Below are positions 1 through 8,511 of a stretch of 40,250 nt of DNA, one piece after another. Each line of letters begins with the position of its first letter. The first letter of the stretch is position 1. The stretch lies in assembly GCA_013140985.1 (NCBI GenBank), contig JABFRU010000006.1:1-40250 (forward strand), written 5' to 3'. Under the pieces are notes generated by a model. The model was not told where the DNA came from and ran no database searches. It saw only the letters and a list, made by a program, of their open reading frames with translations. The position numbers and the translations under genes were made by a program. Source of the stretch: Chitinophagaceae bacterium. Its GTDB lineage: Bacteria; Bacteroidota; Bacteroidia; Chitinophagales; Chitinophagaceae.

Positions 1-1096
1 AATCAATAGATTGATAAAGTTTTATCGTCTCCTGCGAATCCTCAAACAAATTGATCTGGTAAGTCCCCGGTATTAAATGCGTAAACCGAATCCCAATCAA
101 CCTCACCAGCAACCGCCTCGTAAATAATTTTCTAAACAGTTCCCGTGCCACCACTATCAATTGATGATCCGTATTACAAAACGCTATCGACCGCTGCGCT
201 GTATAGGTCTCTCCATCCGTATAACGAAGCTTGATAACTACACATCCTGTCAAACGTCCCTGTTTTCTCAATTCAAATGCAATGCTTTCTGTCATCCGCA
301 CGAGTTCCGCATCCAAGACATTCATATCAATGGTATCGGGCTGGAAACTATGCTCGGTGGAAATTGCCTTTTGTTCCTGGTAAGGTATCACCGGTGAGTT
401 ATCAATGCCGTTCGCTCTTCGCCAGAGTTCATTGCCAAATGCTCCTACCACATCGCAAAGCCTTTCGGGCGGTATATCACTCAAGACCTTTATCGTCTCT
501 ACTCCCATCTTAATTAACTTGAATGCCGTTTCTTTTCCTACACCCGGGATCTTCACTACACTAAGCGGACCTAAAAATGTTTTCTCCTTACCAAATGGTA
601 TCTCCATTTGCCCGTTGGGAGTTACCTGCCCGGCTGCTACCTTACTCACCATCTTATTACTCGCCAGGCCATAACTCGAAGCCAGGCCGCTTTCCTTATA
701 TAATTTTTTCTTTAGCTCTGTCGTGAACTTCGAACAACCGAAAAATTTATCCATACCACTGAGGTCAATATAAAAATCGTCCAGCGCCGCTTTCTCCACC
801 AGCGGTACCGAATCTTTTATCACTTCATAGATCAGCTTTGATTGCTTGCTGTATTCTTCATAGTCGGCTTTCACTATCGTTGCATACTTGCATAAGCGCA
901 ACGCCACCCGCATCGGCATGGATGCATAGATGCCAAACTTTGTGGCTTCATGGCTGCAGGCCGCAACAATACTTCTGTCTCCATTAGCACCGATAAGAAT
1001 GGGTTTTCCCTTCAGCTTTGCATCACGGAGCCGTTCTACGGATACAAAGAACTGGTCCATGTCAAGGTTGGCGATATGTCGGTTATAGGTCAGCAT
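1..1096 (-). CDS. dinB: Y-family DNA polymerase (DinB/Pol IV-like), 3' end beyond window
   Basis: Translesion DNA polymerase of the Y family. Translating the minus strand from the ATG at 1096 gives about 365 open codons up to the window edge, so the C-terminus is missing. The first palm motif reads NLDMDQFFVSVE (Asp12, Asp14). The second catalytic motif reads ALDDFYIDLSG (Asp106, Asp107), where the family normally has Asp-Glu. A helix-hairpin-helix follows (KIPGVGKETA), then the little-finger region. The ATG lies inside the end of dnaE: the stop of dnaE is at 1083-1085, a 14-nt overlap, so the two are almost certainly co-translated. Together they form a mutagenesis cassette like dnaE2 with a Y-family partner. 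The family assignment is firm. Whether it works as Pol IV or as an ImuB-like accessory is not settled, because the C-terminus is outside the window. Confidence 0.93.
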   Translation of the reverse strand, partial: MLTYNRHIANLDMDQFFVSVERLRDAKLKGKPILIGANGDRSIVAACSHEATKFGIYASMPMRVALRLCKYATIVKADYEEYSKQSKLIYEVIKDSVPLVEKAALDDFYIDLSGMDKFFGCSKFTTELKKKLYKESGLASSYGLASNKMVSKVAAGQVTPNGQMEIPFGKEKTFLGPLSVVKIPGVGKETAFKLIKMGVETIKVLSDIPPERLCDVVGAFGNELWRRANGIDNSPVIPYQEQKAISTEHSFQPDTIDMNVLDAELVRMTESIAFELRKQGRLTGCVVIKLRYTDGETYTAQRSIAFCNTDHQLIVVARELFRKLFTRRLLVRLIGIRFTHLIPGTYQINLFEDSQETIKLYQSID

Positions 1097-4040
1097 ACTG
1101 TCTTGCCCGGTAACTCACTCTTTCCATTTTACTCACTTCAAGACTGACTACGCCAAAGTCCATCGTGACTTTGCCTGTTGCTTTATAAAATCCATCTTTC
1201 TCTATGGGATAGGCTCTCGCCGAATCAGGAAAATGCACGGTATCCACCCAATCTAAATTCGCATCGAGAAAAGTACCGAAATACATTTCCTCCCCGTTCT
1301 TTGTCGGCACCTGCTTATGCGCAATAAAATAAATCAAGACCGTTACGGTTTTACCGGCATGCAACTGTAGTTCTTTCGCTGCTGTAAATTGAGCAGGATC
1401 TGCAGCCGCCAGCGCAAAAGGATCTCCTAAGGGAAATCCCAGGTTCTCTATCTGGTCATAAATATCATCAAGCGGGTGATCCGAGAGGTCGGGAAGATCT
1501 AATTCTTTTACCGGCTCATGAAACATCGTAAGTGCAACACCCGAATGCAATTGTTTATTCTTTACAAGTGCATGTACTTCCCAGAGCAATTGTTTTTTTG
1601 TCTTCCCGGTAAAACGAAATCCACCGACATGTATCAATAACTCCAATTGTTTGATACCTGCATGGATGCGTTCTACAAAATCCTGCAAGCTCAAAAAGTT
1701 TCCATGATTCATCCTGTCTTCTAATACCTGCTCAAGCAATTCCTTTCTCAGTCCTTTGATATGGGTAAACCCGACATACACTTTATCATTCAAAATATTG
1801 GTAAACTCATCACTTGAATTAATACATGGCGCTTCAATGGCTGTTCCTGTTTTCAATAATTCTATAAAATATAGTTCGGTACGGTAAAACCCGCCGAAAT
1901 TATTGATAACAGCTACCATGAATTCCCTGGGATAATAAGTTTTCAGGTAGAGAGACATATAACTCTCTACTGCAAAACTTGCCGAATGTGCTTTATTGAA
2001 ACTATAGCCTGCAAAACTTTCCATCTGCCGCCAAACTTCCGTAACCAGTTCATCCGGGTGGCCGATTGTCTTACAGTTCGCAAAGAATTTTTCCCTGATA
2101 TACTCAAACTTATTATTCGCCTTATACTTGGTGGTACTCATGGCCCGGCGCAATATATCTGCCTCACCCAATGATAGCTTTGCAAAATAATGAGCGATCT
2201 TAATCACATCTTCCTGGAATACCATCACCCCGAATGTTTCGGATAAATGTTCCTCAAATAAGGGATGCAGGTAAACCACTTTATCCCGGTTATGATAGCG
2301 GTAAATATATTCCCGCATCATGCCCGACTGAGATACACCCGGCCGGATAATGGAGGAAGCCGCTACCAGGGTGAGATAATCATCGCAGCGAAGCTTCATT
2401 AATAAATGCCGCATGGCTGGTGACTCAATATAAAAACAGCCGATCGTATCCGCCATGCGTATCTGGTCCGCCACCTTCGGGTCCTTCATGAACTTTTTTG
2501 TATCATGAATATCGATATCGATACCATGATGAGTTTTTATCAGTTCAAGAGAACTGCGGATATGGCCAAGTCCCCGCTGACTTAATATATCATACTTATT
2601 GATACCAATATCCTCGGCCGCATACATATCTATTTGACTGGTCGGCATTCCCTTGGGCGGCATGAACAAAGCGCAATAATTATACAGCGGTTCTTCGGTG
2701 ATCAGCATACCGCAGGCATGAACAGAATTATTATTGGGAAAGTCCTGTAATAGCCGGGCATAGTCAATAATCGTCTTTTGTATTTTATCCTGCGGGCTAT
2801 GCGAACGTTGCAGTTCTTTTATTTCACGCTCGGGCAGTCCAAATACTTTTCCAAGCTCCCTTATTACCGAGTCGTTCCGGTAGGTCGTGTAGGACCCAAG
2901 TAAACAAACATAGCCATCTCCATATCGCTTGAAAATATAGTCCATCACTTCATCCCGGTCAGTATGCGAGAAATCAAGATCGAAATCAGGAGGAGATGTA
3001 CGTTCAGGATTGAGGAAACGTTCAAAGAATAAATTCAATTCGATAGGGTCCACATCAGTGATGCCCATACAATAGGCAACGATGGAATTGGCGCCGCTCC
3101 CCCGCCCCACATGATAAAATCCTCTTGACTCAGCATGCCGTATGATATCGTAGTTGATAAGAAAATAGGAATTGAATTGCAGATCATCAATGATCTTTAG
3201 TTCTTTCTCCAGGCGTTGGATAGCTTCATTATTTTTTTTGTCAAACCGCTTCGGCAATCCATCCAGGGCCAGTTTTCTCAGCAGCAGTTTATCTCCGCTC
3301 AGTGATCCGCTATAAGTTTTCTTTGTTTTATCGGAATGAAATTCCATTTCGATCCTGCAAACATCCATCAGCCGGTAGGTATTGGAGATCATGAATGGAT
3401 AGAGCAGGAACTTTTCCATCAGTGCAGCCGGTGCAATAAAAACTTCATCCTTTCCGCACTCAGCTTCTTTCGGGAGTTGGGACAACAATATATTCATATC
3501 AATGGCCCGGAGAAGCCGGTGCAGGTTATGATGGATCTTATCCTGTACCGTAACAGGCTGCCTTATCACAAATTTGTCTTCGAACTCTCGCCATTCGGTG
3601 CCGAATAATTTATTGATCTCTGAGGGCCTGATGCCGATACGTTCATTTATGCGCAGGTCCTTATAAGCTTTTGCAGCATGCGGATATATTACAAACCCAT
3701 CCCAACCATTTTCAAAAAAGCTGAGATCAGGTGAAGGCTCAGGAAAATCTGTCTTTGCCATCAAATGCTCTGACAGGAACCGGTTGATCCATGCAAAGCC
3801 TTTATTATTCGCAGCAATAAGCAGGTAGAGAAATTTATCTCCGTTTCTTATTTCAACTCCCAGTATTGGTTTGATCGTATGCTCCCTGCAGAGTTTTACA
3901 AATTCCCATGCACCGCAGGTTGAATTGATATTGGTAATTGCAAGTGAGGTAACACCATTTTCCACTGCCCTTTCTACAAGGTCCTTTGTTGAAAAAGTGC
4001 CGTAATTAAAGCTGAAATATGTCTTGCAGTTGAGGTACAT
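1083..4040 (-). CDS. dnaE: DNA polymerase III alpha subunit, error-prone DnaE type
   Basis: C-family replicative polymerase subunit, 985 residues, shorter than the roughly 1160 of a housekeeping DnaE. The palm aspartates are visible in PDFDLDF (Asp352, Asp354), and the third is probably Asp484 in KYDILSQRG. A helix-hairpin-helix region and a C-terminal OB-fold (VTVLIYFIAHKQ onward) follow. The N-terminal PHP domain is decayed: where active PHP domains have His-x-His and AITDHG, this protein has YFSFNYGTFS and AITNINS, so metal-dependent proofreading there is unlikely. It is the first gene of a two-gene unit, overlapping the Y-family polymerase gene by 14 nt. Short length, lost PHP metal ligands and the polymerase partner all point to the DNA-damage-induced mutagenic paralogue rather than the replicase. 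A paired palindrome sits just before the start. Confidence 0.93.
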   Translation of the reverse strand: MYLNCKTYFSFNYGTFSTKDLVERAVENGVTSLAITNINSTCGAWEFVKLCREHTIKPILGVEIRNGDKFLYLLIAANNKGFAWINRFLSEHLMAKTDFPEPSPDLSFFENGWDGFVIYPHAAKAYKDLRINERIGIRPSEINKLFGTEWREFEDKFVIRQPVTVQDKIHHNLHRLLRAIDMNILLSQLPKEAECGKDEVFIAPAALMEKFLLYPFMISNTYRLMDVCRIEMEFHSDKTKKTYSGSLSGDKLLLRKLALDGLPKRFDKKNNEAIQRLEKELKIIDDLQFNSYFLINYDIIRHAESRGFYHVGRGSGANSIVAYCMGITDVDPIELNLFFERFLNPERTSPPDFDLDFSHTDRDEVMDYIFKRYGDGYVCLLGSYTTYRNDSVIRELGKVFGLPEREIKELQRSHSPQDKIQKTIIDYARLLQDFPNNNSVHACGMLITEEPLYNYCALFMPPKGMPTSQIDMYAAEDIGINKYDILSQRGLGHIRSSLELIKTHHGIDIDIHDTKKFMKDPKVADQIRMADTIGCFYIESPAMRHLLMKLRCDDYLTLVAASSIIRPGVSQSGMMREYIYRYHNRDKVVYLHPLFEEHLSETFGVMVFQEDVIKIAHYFAKLSLGEADILRRAMSTTKYKANNKFEYIREKFFANCKTIGHPDELVTEVWRQMESFAGYSFNKAHSASFAVESYMSLYLKTYYPREFMVAVINNFGGFYRTELYFIELLKTGTAIEAPCINSSDEFTNILNDKVYVGFTHIKGLRKELLEQVLEDRMNHGNFLSLQDFVERIHAGIKQLELLIHVGGFRFTGKTKKQLLWEVHALVKNKQLHSGVALTMFHEPVKELDLPDLSDHPLDDIYDQIENLGFPLGDPFALAAADPAQFTAAKELQLHAGKTVTVLIYFIAHKQVPTKNGEEMYFGTFLDANLDWVDTVHFPDSARAYPIEKDGFYKATGKVTMDFGVVSLEVSKMERVSYRARQYADL

Positions 4041-4054
4041 TCATTGCAAGACTA

Positions 4055-4090
4055 CTAAATAAATTAGTTTATAATAGCTAAATTTATTAG
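4055..4090. promoter_or_regulatory. Tandem near-palindromes upstream of dnaE, probable operator
   Basis: Two 13-bp sites, CTAAATAAATTAG at 4055-4067 and CTAAATTTATTAG at 4078-4090, share 11 of 13 positions. Each has perfect outer arms CTAA/TTAG. Their starts are 23 bp apart, about two helical turns, so two dimers could bind one face of the DNA. They lie 14-50 bp upstream of the dnaE start, where its promoter must be. A LexA-like or XRE/S24 repressor controlling the mutagenesis cassette is the natural inference; no such regulator is encoded in the window. Confidence 0.6.
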
Positions 4091-4136
4091 TTACTGGAAA
4101 TCAATGGACAACGGGATCAAAATATCAGGCGATCCC

Positions 4137-4703
4137 TTAACCTACAAACTCCGGATCACCTTCCACCACTATAAAAGCATTCACTATCTTTTTACCATTC
4201 TTCGTGGGGAATGCAGCCCCTGTAAATCCTTTCAGATCATTGATGATGGCAATGACACGTTTGCGGCTCGGAACATAATCGATCATCTCGCTTGCATCCG
4301 GCAGCGAGGTGCAGGGGTTGATACAGCCGATGCTCGAAAGAAATCCCACACCAGGATGAAGAAGAATTTCCGAGCGACTACCCGTTTCCATCAGTTCAAT
4401 GCCCGGTTTAGGTTTTGCTGAAGGACTTTCCGAATCCTTATAGCCGATGGTTACATAGTTGGTGCCCGCTTGCGTAAACAGCGGGTAGCGGCCCTCCTCT
4501 ATCCGGCGATTATTACGGGCTGGCTTATTAGCTGCGGGACCGCGGGTTTCTGCCACCATTCCCGAGAGCCCAGCTCCCGTTTGTTTAACCCCATTGTGAT
4601 AAACCTGGTAAGTGCCAACAGTCCGGCGTTTGCCGTCGCTGGCCCGTTTTTGCTCGGTCTTCCTTATTATATGAAGCTCCCAGCCAATTCCTGTTATTGC
4701 CAT
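4137..4703 (-). CDS. DUF5675-like protein
   Basis: 188-residue protein without a signal peptide or membrane segment. The C-terminal half has the pattern I-x-x-G-x-Y-P-L (RRIEEGRYPLF), then PKPGIELMETGSR, then ILLHPG and SIGCINPC. This matches my recollection of DUF5675, a small family found near phage lysis or secretion genes and in Bacteroidota genomes. The His-Pro-Gly and Gly-Cys-Ile positions resemble an active-site arrangement, but no activity is established from sequence. The gene ends 97 bp before dnaE on the same strand; the dnaE operator lies in that gap, so dnaE probably has its own promoter. The family call is moderate, the role unknown. Confidence 0.6.
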   Translation of the reverse strand: MAITGIGWELHIIRKTEQKRASDGKRRTVGTYQVYHNGVKQTGAGLSGMVAETRGPAANKPARNNRRIEEGRYPLFTQAGTNYVTIGYKDSESPSAKPKPGIELMETGSRSEILLHPGVGFLSSIGCINPCTSLPDASEMIDYVPSRKRVIAIINDLKGFTGAAFPTKNGKKIVNAFIVVEGDPEFVG

Positions 4704-4739
4704 TCTTATGTTTTATAGGTTAATAAAAGCGTTTGGATA

Positions 4740-5894
4740 TTATTCATTGATCCATATCGGCGATGTATATATCTTCTGCCCATCTTTTTGTATTACCTCA
4801 ACATAGTAATAAGCCGCTTTGTTAAGAGGTACTGTTTTCGTTACATGCAACTCACTTGTAATGGAACTGGCCCCGCTGAGGAAAGTGGCTTTTATATTAG
4901 AACCGGGTTTACCCGTCAATACTTTTATCGTTTGTACCTTATCAGTTGTCTTATCAGTAACCACCACATCTATTTCAATAGTAGTAACAGGATCGCTGAT
5001 GATGGATCCCATTGGGAAGCCATTGATAGTAAACTCAACAGTTGCATTAGAATCTTCCGATGCATAAAATCTCATTTCCCTGAATGCATCCATAATGTCT
5101 TCCCGGTTCAGTTCTTCTGATAGTACCACCGTCCGGGATTGATGGCTCCTGCCAAAGACAGTGTTATGCGTATCATGATCTATGGTGGGTCCGAGGTGAT
5201 AACCTTTGGCCAGCATCGCTTTATAATAACTGTAGAATGTTCCGGGCGGATTGGCCGAATAGTTCTTCAGTTTGCTCGAATGTGGACCATTCTTAATGGC
5301 AACGCCACAAATGGCATCATCAGCAATAGAATTATAAGGGGTTGTCAGCAGCTTTTGAAAATCTGCATTCTTGGGATGACAAAGCGTGGCAAAAGCACCG
5401 GACTTATCGGCGATCAGTTGCCAGAGTGTTTTGTAATCGGGCTTCTTATTAAAGACATCATGGTTGTCGTCTTCCCATCCTATCAGTTCATCATATCCGT
5501 ATATGAGCACATGCCCTGCGGCAACAGTGCCATATTCCATTCCGTACATACATACAAAATTGCCATCGTCATTTTCATCATCGGCCTGTTGCAGTCCTTT
5601 GGCAAAATCCTCCAGGTGCATACCGGGATTTTCTTCCTTGTAATAATGATTGTGCTCCGATACACCGAGATAATCAAACGCCTTTGATCCTTTTGCATAG
5701 TTAAAGCAGCCAGCCGGTGTATTTACACCACTTGCCGTGCTGTCTTTGTTCCCGTCGGAATAAGCAGAATGAGCATGAAGATTACCGCGGTAATGGTTAT
5801 AAGTTTGAGCGTTGAGAAATAATGAGAATAAGAATGCTGTGGTAAACAGGCTTAGGCGCAGCAATAGCTGCTGCTTGTGAAAGAGCTTTTTCAT
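4740..5894 (-). CDS. Secreted PHP-domain phosphoesterase-like protein
   Basis: 384 residues from the chosen ATG at 5894 (MKKLFHKQQ). An in-frame start exists at 5951, but the Lys-rich start followed by a hydrophobic stretch and ALFLNAQ-type cleavage region gives a standard signal peptide only from 5894. The mature protein begins with a PHP metal-binding motif, GNLHAHSAYSDG. Further PHP ligand clusters follow: GVSEHNHYY, TLCHPKN and GPTIDHDTHN. The last 100 residues look like a beta-rich accessory domain. PHP proteins are metal-dependent phosphoesterases; a secreted member probably acts in the periplasm or outside the cell on an unknown phosphoester. It is transcribed alone on the minus strand and is probably the last backbone gene before the island. 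Confidence 0.85.
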   Translation of the reverse strand: MKKLFHKQQLLLRLSLFTTAFLFSLFLNAQTYNHYRGNLHAHSAYSDGNKDSTASGVNTPAGCFNYAKGSKAFDYLGVSEHNHYYKEENPGMHLEDFAKGLQQADDENDDGNFVCMYGMEYGTVAAGHVLIYGYDELIGWEDDNHDVFNKKPDYKTLWQLIADKSGAFATLCHPKNADFQKLLTTPYNSIADDAICGVAIKNGPHSSKLKNYSANPPGTFYSYYKAMLAKGYHLGPTIDHDTHNTVFGRSHQSRTVVLSEELNREDIMDAFREMRFYASEDSNATVEFTINGFPMGSIISDPVTTIEIDVVVTDKTTDKVQTIKVLTGKPGSNIKATFLSGASSITSELHVTKTVPLNKAAYYYVEVIQKDGQKIYTSPIWINE

Positions 5895-5926
5895 GGTGGA
5901 AGGTTTAGGTTTGGCTGGTGTAAATG

Positions 5927-6178
5927 TCAGGAAAGTTTTGAAGAATGACAACTGTGGGAAAGTATTTCCTCTCCCACTTCATCGCAAATTCTTTCAGGAA
6001 TTCTCTCAGAGCTGCACCAATTTTGGTTTACCCGTTCAAGTCGAAAATTTTTAGCTTCAATTATTTTAGAAGGATTATCTAATATCTCTGCAAAATAACC
6101 TCCATTTGCACAGGAGTATATATTATAATACACCGGATTACTATTAAAGTGGATGATCGTATGAAAAAGGAATTTCAT
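5927..6178 (-). CDS. Possible small hypothetical protein (doubtful)
   Basis: An 83-codon open frame with ATG at 6178 that overlaps the leader of the PHP-protein gene only if the upstream start of that gene is used. Nothing in it is recognisable. It is mixed polar, with four cysteines and a charged C-terminal third (RIPERICDEVGEEI). It lies between the last clear backbone gene and the island edge, so it could be a real small gene, the remnant of a broken one, or chance. I list it only because it is the one open frame of any length in this gap. Confidence 0.25.
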   Translation of the reverse strand: MKFLFHTIIHFNSNPVYYNIYSCANGGYFAEILDNPSKIIEAKNFRLERVNQNWCSSERIPERICDEVGEEILSHSCHSSKLS

Positions 6179-6242
6179 GCTGAGTGTTACTCCCTACCAC
6201 CAAAGTTAAATGGTCTTGGGTGACGACCGAGTCTATACCGAC

Positions 6243-6258
6243 GGTCCCCGATTCGAAC
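6243..6258. other. Possible left attachment-site remnant (tRNA T-arm-like)
   Basis: The string GGTCCCCGATTCGAAC resembles the 3' part of the tRNA-Cys gene at 28701-28771, which on the plus strand begins GGTCCC and contains GATTCGAAC after a 5-nt longer spacer. The orientation (tRNA 3' end to the left, T-loop to the right) is what integration at the tRNA 3' end would leave at the far end of the island. The match is interrupted, so it is not a clean direct repeat; a diverged att site, a remnant of another tRNA, or chance remain possible. Confidence 0.3.
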
Positions 6259-6487
6259 GGGTGCTGGAAATGTTCCGCAAAAATTTGCTAGCTAACCAAA
6301 TACGATTATATAGAAACCATTCTATTCAATTTGTCGCTCAAACTACACCTGTCTTAATTGCTCTTAGGCCTTTTATTGTACAAACTCATCGGCTCTTTAA
6401 GTATATTTGAGCTGAAATACTTTTAGCGTTTAGCTATCTTCTGTTGAGGATAAAACTGGTAATTTTTTCGCAACCACAGATTGAAGT

Positions 6488-6517
6488 CAAACGCTCACGC
6501 GACAGCGTGGGCTTTTG
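6488..6517. terminator. Strong hairpin, probable bidirectional terminator
   Basis: An 8-bp stem GCTCACGC/GCGTGGGC (one G-T pair) closes a GACA loop and extends outward by four A-T or C-G pairs (CAAA/TTTG) after one mismatch. A-rich on one side and T-rich on the other, it could stop transcription in both directions. It sits in the gap before the 6631 gene at the island edge. Confidence 0.5.
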
Positions 6518-6630
6518 CTATTCTGGGTTGCAGGCATACCAGTGCCTTTCCTCTCAGGTAGTTAATAAGTTCCACGCTTTTTTATTTGCCACCGATCAGC
6601 TCTGGAACTGGCTGGTACAACACCTTATAC

Positions 6631-7086
6631 ATGCTTACTCTTTTCTCTGACGAGACTATTGTAGCCCAACCAACAAAATATGTTACCCTTACAACACACA
6701 GGATATGGAATGAACGGAGAGGGTATTCAAAAACCACTCACCAGAGTATTATGCTAGAGCACATCACATCGTGTGAAAGCATACGCGCTTTTTATGTCTT
6801 ATTATTGTTACTAGCTATTATTTGTGCGGCAGCCGCAGTTAGCGTTAGCAGCACCAATGCAGGTGAATATACTTTGCATTTTGCAGTACCATCAGGATTG
6901 TTTTTCTTATTGTTCCTTTTGATTAGGAAAGCAAAATTGATAATTTCTTCTCCAAGTATGAAAATGAAAATATCCTTAACTGGAGTAAAAAAGGATAAAG
7001 TCCATGAATTTGTAAATACGATTGAGCAAACTAAGCATAAAAGGCTTGAGTCACTAAAACATCCCGGAACAATGGGGTACTTATAA
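6631..7086 (+). CDS. Small membrane protein with PH-like N-terminal region
   Basis: 151 residues from ATG 6631 (MLTLFSDE). An open frame extends upstream to 6586, but the residues added there lack protein character. The first 60 residues follow the pattern of bacterial PH domains that bind membranes: ETIVAQPTKYVTLTTHRIW, then a polar turn, then QSIMLEHITS. Two hydrophobic segments follow (around FYVLLLLLAIICAAAA and LFFLLFLLI), then a cytoplasmic tail. It is the first island gene on the left and stands alone on the plus strand, facing the 7148 gene tail to tail. Fold assignment is by pattern only; no specific role is claimed. Confidence 0.65.
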   Translation: MLTLFSDETIVAQPTKYVTLTTHRIWNERRGYSKTTHQSIMLEHITSCESIRAFYVLLLLLAIICAAAAVSVSSTNAGEYTLHFAVPSGLFFLLFLLIRKAKLIISSPSMKMKISLTGVKKDKVHEFVNTIEQTKHKRLESLKHPGTMGYL

Positions 7087-7147
7087 GAGGATGCCTAATG
7101 CGGAAAATTCTTCATTTCAATTTTTTGGAAAGATTGTAGGATCAATG

Positions 7148-8395
7148 TTAACTTATAACTTCTTCAATCTCCTCCTTCCACTTTCTGAATCCATTTTGAA
7201 GGTCTGTATAGTCGTGAAAAACTCTGGTAAAATTATCTTCCTTGCGATCTAAATATGCATTTTTTCCTTCATTTAATATTTGCTTGATGGTTTTATGAAC
7301 ATGTTTCAAAATCCATTTTAAATCTTTGTGCTTATCAAAGTTCCAAATATAAGTAGCTTCTGTGGTGTCTAGTGTCTCCCAAATAACATGATACTGGTTT
7401 TTCCCAGCTAATAGAAAAATGAATGATAGTGGTTTAGGAACAAGTCGAAGTTTTGTAAGATTATGCAGGTGTTTGCTAGATAAAAATCGCAGGTGTGTGT
7501 GATGTTTTGTTCCAGATCGTTCAAGCAGGTTGTCAAAAAAGTCAGCTTCATCCTTAAATAATTGTTGCCCTTTAACACCTTCATTTGTCAAAGTTTCTAG
7601 GAATTCGTTGATTGTCAATAGCGGTTGCTCGCCAATCATTTCTTTTTTTCTTGCCGTATTGACAATTTCAAATTTGACCTCCTCGATCAGGGTATCATCA
7701 ATTTTATCAATTTCAATCGATGTTGCAGCAATCGATACGGTTTCGCCATCGACTGCATAGATCGCTGGAACCACCTGTATATTTTTTGTCTTCAGCACCT
7801 TGGCAAAATAATTCTTGATAGCGTCATACGCCTGAATGATGTGTGCATTTTGAATTTCAAATTGTACCAGCTTTTTGAAGAGTTGAATCTTTTTTTCGAA
7901 CCTCACTTTACCGTCGAGGAATTTTACATCTTTAATCGGAATGGTGAAAGGTTCCGTGTAATTTTGTTTGAGCGGCTCTCTAGTAACTTTCGTTTCCTGA
8001 TAGACGGGCCTTTCCGGACGGTAAACCGGTTCAGCGCGTGTTGGTAATTTTATCCTCGTCAAGGTGCCGTTTACCGTTCCGAGTAAGCCGCCTGTATCAA
8101 TACTTTTAAACGTTACTTTTTCAATTTTGATTAGGGTATCAGTCAGTGCCATTTGACTGGTCGGAAACACAGTTTCTCCGACTTGGTAATTCAACACTTC
8201 TACGAAAATTTTTTTTTCCTGGGGAATAAAATTAATAACACGAATGGTCCAAAAAGCTGGAGCTTTGAATTTCTCGACGGGTTTGCCCGCGATTTCAACT
8301 TCAACCTGTGTAAAGTTTAACGCAACCTCATTGGTGAGAAAGGCCATATCCTCTCTAAACATTATTTTGAGTACTTCTCCTCTCATAGACAGCAT
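7148..8395 (-). CDS. Unrecognised 415-residue protein of the nitrilase-SMC module
   Basis: I do not recognise this protein. It is soluble, with no signal peptide or membrane segments. Residues about 17-120 look beta-rich (VEVEIAG, TIRVINFIPQEKKIFVEVLNY). A Pro/Arg-rich linker follows at about 118-145 (RAEPVYRPERP). The rest is a mixed alpha-beta region that includes FLLAGKNQYHVIWETLDTTEATYIWNF, then a helical Lys-rich tail. In-frame starts at 8395, 8362 and 8347 (MAFLTNEV) are all possible; 8347 has a purine-rich AGAGAGG just upstream. It is the last gene of a minus-strand run after the DUF4238 gene, with a 116-bp gap, so it may be a distal part of that module. Confidence 0.8.
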   Translation of the reverse strand: MLSMRGEVLKIMFREDMAFLTNEVALNFTQVEVEIAGKPVEKFKAPAFWTIRVINFIPQEKKIFVEVLNYQVGETVFPTSQMALTDTLIKIEKVTFKSIDTGGLLGTVNGTLTRIKLPTRAEPVYRPERPVYQETKVTREPLKQNYTEPFTIPIKDVKFLDGKVRFEKKIQLFKKLVQFEIQNAHIIQAYDAIKNYFAKVLKTKNIQVVPAIYAVDGETVSIAATSIEIDKIDDTLIEEVKFEIVNTARKKEMIGEQPLLTINEFLETLTNEGVKGQQLFKDEADFFDNLLERSGTKHHTHLRFLSSKHLHNLTKLRLVPKPLSFIFLLAGKNQYHVIWETLDTTEATYIWNFDKHKDLKWILKHVHKTIKQILNEGKNAYLDRKEDNFTRVFHDYTDLQNGFRKWKEEIEEVIS

Positions 8396-8511
8396 AAGGG
8401 AATTGTATCCATAAATTTAAGCCATTCAGGTAAATTCTCTTTGCCCTTATTTCATTTTGTGTAGAGTATCACCAGGGAAACCTTTCCCTTCCTAAACCTC
8501 CTCTTATCGTG

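Larger units (their letters stand above)
6179..6630. other. Intergenic gap at the left island edge
   Basis: No convincing gene. Three things are visible: a single heptamer TCCCTAC near 6191 that matches the backbone repeat family, a tRNA T-arm-like string at 6243-6258, and a strong hairpin at 6488-6517. Short open frames on the plus strand here have no recognisable protein character. Confidence 0.5.

Noticed and set aside
5927-5951. Longer N-terminus for the PHP protein from ATG 5951
   Set aside because: It would put 19 residues before a complete signal peptide; the start at 5894 fits better.
6225-6300. Complete tRNA on the minus strand around the GATTCGAAC string
   Set aside because: Only a T-loop-like segment is present; no anticodon arm, D-arm or acceptor pairing could be built.
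6210-6410. Open frame of 66 codons on the plus strand
   Set aside because: No recognisable protein character and it crosses the T-arm-like string; treated as chance.
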